Below are positions 59,227 through 64,000 of a stretch of 64,000 bases of DNA, piece after piece. Within the stretch, counting starts at the first letter, position 1. Every line of letters begins with the position of its first letter. A program made the position numbers and the translations under genes. The notes beneath the pieces were generated by a model, which worked only from the letters and a program-made list of their open reading frames with translations, ran no database searches and was not told the DNA's origin. Origin of the DNA: Paenibacillus sp. UNC499MF (GTDB lineage: Bacteria; Bacillota; Bacilli; Paenibacillales; NBRC-103111); contig NZ_FNVF01000006.1 of NCBI RefSeq assembly GCF_900107975.1, positions 186,001-250,000 of the forward strand. The letters are read 5' to 3'.

Positions 59227-59459
59227 GCGGCAGGGGCCTCTATGCTGTACTTAACGTGCAGGTCTCCACCGCGTATACGTACATTCAACCTTATTCAGAC
59301 AGGAGAGTGAAGGAGTGTCGAGGACCATGATTACACGTGTAATCGTAAGCCGCTGCGGGAAAATGAAGGGATGGAAATAACCCCGGGAGCCGCTTTGCGC
59401 TACGGAAGCGGCGAAGACAGGCTGAAAGTCCGGGGATCGGTCTTGGTCTAGACGGACGT
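59227..59459. other. Non-coding stretch with a 16-bp palindrome
   Basis: GATTACACGTGTAATC (59329-59344) is a perfect palindrome, of the size and type of a TetR-family operator. No intact gene follows; see the ABC relic. Confidence 0.5.
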
Positions 59460-59620
59460 GAGGAAACGATAAGTCGAAGCCTTATCAGGAAAATGTATGG
59501 GAACTCCGCCATGTCGATTTACAGATACAGCCCGGCATACTTAGGCTACTTGGTCCGAACAGAGCCGGAAAAACTACTTTGATGCGTCTATCTTTTATCC
59601 GTACGACTCCTTTACCCGGG
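59460..59620 (+). pseudogene. ABC transporter ATPase relic
   Basis: Frame 59460-59498 reads EETISRSLIRKMYG; one base on, 59501-59620 reads ELRHVDLQIQPGILRLLGPN then RAGKTTLMR. This is the Walker A region LLGPNGAGKTTLMR of an ABC-2-type exporter ATPase with Arg replacing the second Gly of the P-loop, a change that destroys nucleotide binding. Sequence beyond LSFIRTTPLPG is lost. A frameshift, mutated P-loop and truncation make it a dead gene. Confidence 0.65.
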
Positions 59621-59850
59621 AATACGACACGCGGTCGGGGTCATTGACGCAGCGGGACCGTGCGTGCAACAATTTCCGGTAGGAGGCTCTCCGCCGTTTG
59701 GAAACGGATCGGTCATGCCCACACACGTTGGAATACGGGACATCAGCAGAAAAACGTATTGATAAACGCAGATAGCGCAAAATGCCACTAAAATCGTACC
59801 GGCTGACCCTGTACCCATAACGGCAATCAGAAGAAAAGGAGCGAATCTCC
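59621..59850. other. Gap before the glycerate kinase gene
   Basis: No gene supported on either strand. Probably further remnant of the ABC locus plus the glycerate kinase promoter. AAAAGGAGCG gives the ribosome site. Confidence 0.4.
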
Positions 59851-60993
59851 ATGAAAATCGTTATTGCGCCGGATTCCTATAAAGGCAGCCTGTCCGCCAA
59901 GGCGGCGGGGCTTGCCATGGAAAGGGGCGTTCGTCTGGCAGGCATCGGGAACGTCGCCACCTCCGTTATTCCGATGGCGGACGGTGGCGAGGGAACCCTG
60001 GAATGTCTGGTCGAAGGCACGAACGGACGGATTATCCAAACGGTCGTGAAAGACCCGCTGGGCCGGGACATCCCCTCCGTCTTCGGAATACTCGGCGATG
60101 GCCGGACCGGGGTCATCGAGATGGCGAAGTCGTCGGGGCTGTATCTGCTGCAAGAATCCGAGCGGAACCCTCTGCTGACGTCCACTTACGGATTCGGGCA
60201 GCTCATTCTGGAGGCGCTGAATGAAGGCTGCCGCCGGTTTATACTCGGCCTGGGGGGTAGCGCCACCAATGACGGAGGAGCGGGGATGCTCCAGGCCCTG
60301 GGCGTGGACCTGCTGGACAGCAAAGGCGCGGTTCTCGCGGCCGGAGCCGGAGGAGGAGCGCTGGGTGAAGTCGCCGGAATATCCGCGGAAAACCTCGACA
60401 AGCGGCTGGCCGGCTGCACGTTCACGCTGGCCTGCGACGTGACCAACCCTCTGCTGGGCCCATCCGGCGCAACGGCCGTTTTCGGGCCCCAGAAGGGGGC
60501 GGCGCCGGACATGGTCGGCCGGCTGGAGCGCAACCTCGCCCGCTTCGCGGATGTGATCCGGGCGGAGACCGGCACGTCCGTGCACGGGCTGCCCGGCGCC
60601 GGAGCGGCGGGCGGTCTGGCCGGGGGCATTCTCGCTTTCCTGAATGCCCGGGCGGAATCGGGCTTTACGATCGTCTCCGCGGTGACGGGACTGGAGGAAG
60701 CCGTCAAGGGGGCGGACCTCGTCCTGACCGGAGAGGGCCGCATCGATGCCCAGACGGCCGGAGGCAAAACGCCGGCGGGAGTGGCGGGCCTGGCCGCGAA
60801 GCATGGCGTACCCGCAGTCGTGCTGGCCGGGTCGGTCGGCGATGGGATCGAGGAGCTGTACGGGCAGGGAGTAACGGCCGTATTCAGCCTCGTGAACGGC
60901 CCGATGTCCCTCGATGAGGCGATGCGGCGTACTCCAGAGCTGCTGGAACGGGCTGCCGCCCAGGTACTTCGCGTTTTCGCGGTCAGGAAGTGA
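59851..60993 (+). CDS. Glycerate kinase (GarK/GlxK family)
   Basis: 380 residues, the family length. Start KIVIAPDSYKGSLSAKAAGL is the signature; IPMADGGEGTLECLVEG, GLGGSATNDGGAGMLQALGV, FTLACDVTNPLLGPSGA and LTGEGRIDAQTAGGKTP are the active-site loops. It phosphorylates D-glycerate to 2-phosphoglycerate in sugar-acid or glyoxylate breakdown. The gene is single; the LysR gene ends inside its last codons on the other strand (11-base overlap). Confidence 0.95.
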   Translation: MKIVIAPDSYKGSLSAKAAGLAMERGVRLAGIGNVATSVIPMADGGEGTLECLVEGTNGRIIQTVVKDPLGRDIPSVFGILGDGRTGVIEMAKSSGLYLLQESERNPLLTSTYGFGQLILEALNEGCRRFILGLGGSATNDGGAGMLQALGVDLLDSKGAVLAAGAGGGALGEVAGISAENLDKRLAGCTFTLACDVTNPLLGPSGATAVFGPQKGAAPDMVGRLERNLARFADVIRAETGTSVHGLPGAGAAGGLAGGILAFLNARAESGFTIVSAVTGLEEAVKGADLVLTGEGRIDAQTAGGKTPAGVAGLAAKHGVPAVVLAGSVGDGIEELYGQGVTAVFSLVNGPMSLDEAMRRTPELLERAAAQVLRVFAVRK

Positions 60994-61930
60994 TCGCTTG
61001 CCGCGGCTCTTCTTGCGGGTTCCCCAGGGGGCTGCTGTCTCCGGCAAGGAACACCTTCCGCGTCAGCTCGATAAAGGCCAGCAGCGGCGGCGGCATCCAT
61101 TTGTCCTTGTGCCAGGCAATCTGGGTGAACAACGCGTCTTCAGGCGCTTTCCAGGCCAGCTCGGCGAGCTTCCCGTCACGCAGATCCGCCGCTACGACCA
61201 TACCGGGCAAAAAAGCGATTCCGAGGCCCGACATGACGCACTGTTTGATCGCTTCGATGCTCGCGAACTCGAATTTGTTCAGCGGATAGACGGATACGGA
61301 GCTGAAGGACCTCTCCAGAATGGTCCGGTAGGAACAGCCGGCTTCCGTCAGCAGGAGCGTTTCGTGCTCCAGGTCCTTCGGCGTGATCTTCTTCATCTCC
61401 ACGAGCGGATGATCGGGCGAGGCGACGATTTTCAGCTCTTCCCGGATCAATGTCTCGATATGCAGCGCTTCCCTCGGTTTACAGCTGTCCATGATAAACG
61501 CGATATCCAGAACGCCTTCCAGCAGCTGCTCCCTGGCATGGGCATCGGAATTTGAAGGCCGGAACACCAGCTTCACGTTCGGAAACCGGGCCTTGAACTC
61601 TTTGAGCAGGGCGGGGAGACGGTAGGTGCACTGGCTTTCCTGAGCACCGATTACAAGCGTTCCGGCCTGCTCTTCGTCCCCTCGGACGGCCTGTTTGGCT
61701 TCTTCCGTCAGGGTGATGATTTTATCGGCGTACAATTTAAACTGGCGCCCCGCTTCCGTCAATACGAGCCGTTTTCCGAGACGTTCGAACAACGGGGCTC
61801 CCAGCTCGGATTCCAGCGCTTTGATCTGGGCGGTCACACTCGATTGGGCAAAATTAAGCATCCGGGCCGTCTGGGTAAAATTCAAATTTTCGGCGGCCGT
61901 TTTAAACGTAAGAAGCTGTTTCGTTTCCAT
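60983..61930 (-). CDS. LysR-family transcriptional regulator
   Basis: 315 residues. Winged helix: LLTFKTAAENLNFTQTARML, FAQSSVTAQIKALESELG; effector domain about 90-295. Convergent, overlapping end with glycerate kinase and divergent from a flavin reductase gene 217 bases away. The reductase is the likely target. A Cys residue in TEAGCSYRTIL lies in the effector pocket area. Confidence 0.92.
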   Translation of the reverse strand: METKQLLTFKTAAENLNFTQTARMLNFAQSSVTAQIKALESELGAPLFERLGKRLVLTEAGRQFKLYADKIITLTEEAKQAVRGDEEQAGTLVIGAQESQCTYRLPALLKEFKARFPNVKLVFRPSNSDAHAREQLLEGVLDIAFIMDSCKPREALHIETLIREELKIVASPDHPLVEMKKITPKDLEHETLLLTEAGCSYRTILERSFSSVSVYPLNKFEFASIEAIKQCVMSGLGIAFLPGMVVAADLRDGKLAELAWKAPEDALFTQIAWHKDKWMPPPLLAFIELTRKVFLAGDSSPLGNPQEEPRQAITS

Positions 61931-61962
61931 CGCCGCACCTCTCTTTCATCGGAAATATCGAT

Positions 61963-61982
61963 TGATAATATCGGAATAATCA
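61963..61982. promoter_or_regulatory. Candidate LysR site
   Basis: TGATAATATCGGAATAATCA is an imperfect dyad (TGAT/ATCA) with T-N11-A geometry, 33 bases before the LysR start. Inferred only. Confidence 0.35.
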
Positions 61983-62147
61983 TCTTAAATGATCGTTTTC
62001 TTTATTGTAAAATGAGAAGGTGCAGTCCGGCAAGACCGGAAGCAGGGAGCGGGAGCAATTCTTATGAGGAAGTGAATGAGGCACCTTCCGCTCTAGTACG
62101 GACGGACACAAACCTGCCGACAATCGATTGAAGGAGTGAACGCAGTC

Positions 62148-62696
62148 ATGACAATCACAGTGATAGACGGGGGAACGCGTCCCGGCGGAAACACGGAGCT
62201 GCTGACGGAGGAAGCCGTAAAAGGGTTGAACGTAGACCGGATTCAGCTTAACGAATATACGATCCGGCCGATCATAGACGGGCGACATGCGGAAGAAGGG
62301 TTTCCCGAGATGAACGACGATTATAAGGAAGTGATCGACCGGGTGCTTGCCGCCGATGTTCTCATTTTTTCCACGCCGGTTTACTGGTACAGCATGTCCG
62401 GAATCATGAAAAACTTCGTGGACCGCTGGTCGCAGATGATGAGGGACGGGGATTATCCGGATTTCAAGAAAACGATGGCCGGCAAAAAAGCCTTTGTCAT
62501 CGCAGTAGGAGGCGATCTGCCGGAAATAAAGGGACTGCCGATGATTCAGCAGTTTCAATATATTTTCGACTTTATGGGTATTCGTTTCGAAGGCTATATT
62601 CTCGGCAAAGGGAATAAACCCGGTGATGTCCTGGACGATGCCGAAGGAATGTTTGCGGCGGGGCAGCTGAGAAACAAGCTGGCGGCGCTGCAATGA
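62148..62696 (+). CDS. NAD(P)H-dependent FMN reductase/flavodoxin-family oxidoreductase
   Basis: 182 residues from ATG 62148; the in-frame GTG at 62136 touches the AAGGAG site. Flavodoxin-like start TITVIDGGTRPGGNTELLTE and the FMN loop FSTPVYWYSMSGIMKNFVDR (about 73-92) mark the NADPH-dependent FMN reductase family. These enzymes reduce quinones, iron or chromate. The divergent LysR gene is the likely regulator. Confidence 0.9.
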   Translation: MTITVIDGGTRPGGNTELLTEEAVKGLNVDRIQLNEYTIRPIIDGRHAEEGFPEMNDDYKEVIDRVLAADVLIFSTPVYWYSMSGIMKNFVDRWSQMMRDGDYPDFKKTMAGKKAFVIAVGGDLPEIKGLPMIQQFQYIFDFMGIRFEGYILGKGNKPGDVLDDAEGMFAAGQLRNKLAALQ

Positions 62697-62775
62697 GCAG
62701 GGCCCGCCGTATGCCACAGGCGGGAGCATCGCGAGGAAGACGGCTTGAAGAACGATAAAGCCGAATACGCCTCAT

Positions 62776-62962
62776 TAGCCGGTCCGTTCTGTGCGAACAG
62801 ACCGGCTATTCGCGATCTTGGCGTTTGCTGCAAGCCGGAATCTGCGTGGGGCAAACGCCACAAAGCATGTCGGCTTATGTGACCGCCTCGCATCACACGT
62901 ATGCAGCGCCGCAGCAAACGCCGGAAAGCCGGTCTGCTCTATGCGAGCGAACCGGCTTTCCG
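62776..62962. repeat. Cluster of hairpins and GGCGTTTGC repeats
   Basis: Hairpin 1: TAGCCGGTC/GACCGGCTA (62776-62784, 62800-62808) with inner GTTC/GAAC. Hairpin 2: CGGAAAGCCGGT/ACCGGCTTTCCG (62922-62933, 62951-62962) with inner GCTC/GAGC, 5 bases past the acetyltransferase stop. GGCGTTTGCTGC (62820-62831) is inverted as GCAGCAAACGCC (62911-62922), and GCAAACGCC occurs again at 62851-62859. None has a T tract. Confidence 0.65.
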
Positions 62963-62966
62963 TCTT

Positions 62967-63719
62967 TCAAACGAACAGGCCCAAACGGCCGTTCAGCGTT
63001 TTCTCCAGCTCCTCCGGAGCCAGCGGGCGCTTGCTTTTGACGTCTCCGGCCGTTTCGATCAGCTGGTCGCCCGAAATCGTTACGCGTCCCGCCGCCGTCG
63101 CTTTTGTCGCCAGCAGCTTCTGCGTAAAGTGAGACTCGGGCGAGGTCTGGTTGAACGAGCACGCTTCCGCAAAGCTTTCCAGCGAGCGGGGCGCCGTCGA
63201 GAAGCGGTACAGCGCGATCCACCCCTCATCTTCGTCGGCCCGCTGGAGATCGTACAAGCCGTCCGCATCCGTTACTTTCGCGGCCCGGTATACGCCGCTT
63301 ACATCCTCCACGGGCGTTCCGTCCAGCGGAACGGGGGAGCGGGCGGAGTCGCCGAAACCGACATCGACCAGGTACGATTGGTCAAGTTCCGCGAGAATGG
63401 TCGCATGACTTTCCGGCATCCCCCACGTTCCGTCCGGCTTGGCGACGGTAGCCGCAATGAGGCGCACCGTGAAACCAAGCTCTTTGAGGAGGGTGCTGAA
63501 AAGCCCGTTAAGTTCGTAGCAGAAGCCTCCGCGGCGGCGCCCGATCACCTTTTCGTAAAAGGAAGCGGTGTCCAGCGTGATCGGCACTTGACGGATTACG
63601 TCAAGATTTTCAAAAGGCACGTGAAGCATATGACGGCGCTGAAGCTCCTTCAGGGCAGCCAGATCCGGCGTGTCCGGACGGCTTGCGCCGATTCTTTTCA
63701 AATAAGCTTCGACATTCAT
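62967..63719 (-). CDS. Arylamine N-acetyltransferase
   Basis: 250 residues from ATG 63719 (GGGAGG 8 bases upstream; GTG 63728 overlaps the site). The catalytic triad is visible: Cys67 in RRGGFCYELN, His in PESHATILAEL, Asp in YLVDVGFGDSARSP. The enzyme transfers acetyl from acetyl-CoA to arylamines and hydrazines; related NAT-fold proteins close amide rings in antibiotic synthesis, but no such genes are near. Single gene. Confidence 0.93.
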   Translation of the reverse strand: MNVEAYLKRIGASRPDTPDLAALKELQRRHMLHVPFENLDVIRQVPITLDTASFYEKVIGRRRGGFCYELNGLFSTLLKELGFTVRLIAATVAKPDGTWGMPESHATILAELDQSYLVDVGFGDSARSPVPLDGTPVEDVSGVYRAAKVTDADGLYDLQRADEDEGWIALYRFSTAPRSLESFAEACSFNQTSPESHFTQKLLATKATAAGRVTISGDQLIETAGDVKSKRPLAPEELEKTLNGRLGLFV

Positions 63720-64000
63720 GCGGAGCACCTCCCTATATTAGAAAGCCGATTCATTTTTCTATTCCAGACTACCTCCATATGTAAAGTCATACAAGTGCCG
63801 ATTGGAAAAAATAGACGAAAACAAGAGGCCGTGAATTCGACGCCCGGCACGGAAAGAGAAATGCAGGTTGACATTTTGCCGGAAATGCTGTAAAAATGGA
63901 ATATCTGAAATAAGAAACCGAGAAATTCATTGACGAGAACGAGTACGCTGATCCCTTGTTCCCCAGAGAGTTGGCCGCGCGCTGAAAGCCAATGTACAAG
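63720..64000. other. Right-end gap
   Basis: No gene supported in the last 280 bases. It holds the promoter at 63868-63896, probably for a gene beyond the window. Confidence 0.4.
63868..63896 (+). promoter_or_regulatory. SigA-like promoter reading out of the window
   Basis: TTGACA (63868-63873), 17 bases, TAAAAA (63891-63896). Good -35 and spacing, weaker -10. Confidence 0.45.

Noticed and set aside
59612-59818. Minus-strand 68-codon frame with a hydrophobic stretch
   Set aside because: No ribosome site or family; sequence lies in the decayed ABC region.
1-64000. CRISPR arrays, tRNA or rRNA genes, insertion sequences, integrases
   Set aside because: None could be supported anywhere in the window by eye; a covariance-model and repeat search would settle it.

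Overview
The window looks like a chromosomal segment of a spore-forming, motile, endospore-germinating member of the Paenibacillaceae (Paenibacillus or a close relative). Evidence: two GerA-type germinant-receptor operons, a YheC/YheD ATP-grasp protein, motAB behind a SigD-like promoter, a lipoprotein/LplB/LplC-type sugar ABC transporter with its YesM/YesN two-component pair, Gram-positive ribosome binding sites with TTG/GTG starts, and an FMN riboswitch of Firmicute type. No rRNA, tRNA, CRISPR array or intact insertion sequence was seen.

Layout. 1-10 kb is a signalling block: a membrane sensor (cut by the left edge) coupled to a PAS-PAS-GGDEF-EAL protein, a ComP-like histidine kinase with a ComA-like dyad in front, a DnaQ-type exonuclease, a serine beta-lactamase-fold hydrolase controlled by a MarR protein (both promoters share one operator sequence), and a 915-residue hybrid kinase. 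10-16 kb holds YheC/YheD, an O-methyltransferase divergent from a LysR regulator, a SUKH protein, a stand-alone RelA/SpoT-type HD hydrolase and a SpoOB-type sensor kinase. 16-25 kb is one carbohydrate-uptake locus: binding protein, attenuating terminator, two permeases, YesM-like kinase, YesN-like regulator, Gfo/Idh/MocA dehydrogenase. 25-29 kb is germination operon 1. 29-32.5 kb holds a quinone reductase/HxlR pair and small secreted or membrane proteins.

32.5-39 kb is a visibly AT-rich accessory island. It holds broken genes (a lipoprotein split at an A8 run, a frameshifted SUKH-type immunity gene, several orphan fragments, and a decayed Y-family DNA polymerase that still has a promoter with two LexA-type boxes), an OsmC protein, a macrodomain protein, and a compact cassette of two XRE regulators, a double zinc-ribbon protein, a conflict-type protein and three tiny genes. 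The cassette is the best candidate for an undescribed system.

39-47 kb returns to core-like sequence: FMN riboswitch plus EamA transporter (candidate flavin transporter), a DUF1835 protein, motAB, VanZ-RDD, Nudix and SDR genes. 47-51.5 kb is germination operon 2, directly behind a regulator with two MerR DNA-binding domains. 51.7-54.6 kb is a probable quinone/electrophile module (nitroreductase, azoreductase, HxlR regulator with shared GTAC-plus-T-tract boxes). 54.7-56.5 kb is a BlaI/M56-protease pair plus DoxX, tied together by three near-identical operators. The right end carries a secreted 5'-nucleotidase with a KPEP linker and SH3 domain, an ABC-ATPase relic, glycerate kinase, a LysR regulator with a divergent flavin reductase, and an arylamine N-acetyltransferase.
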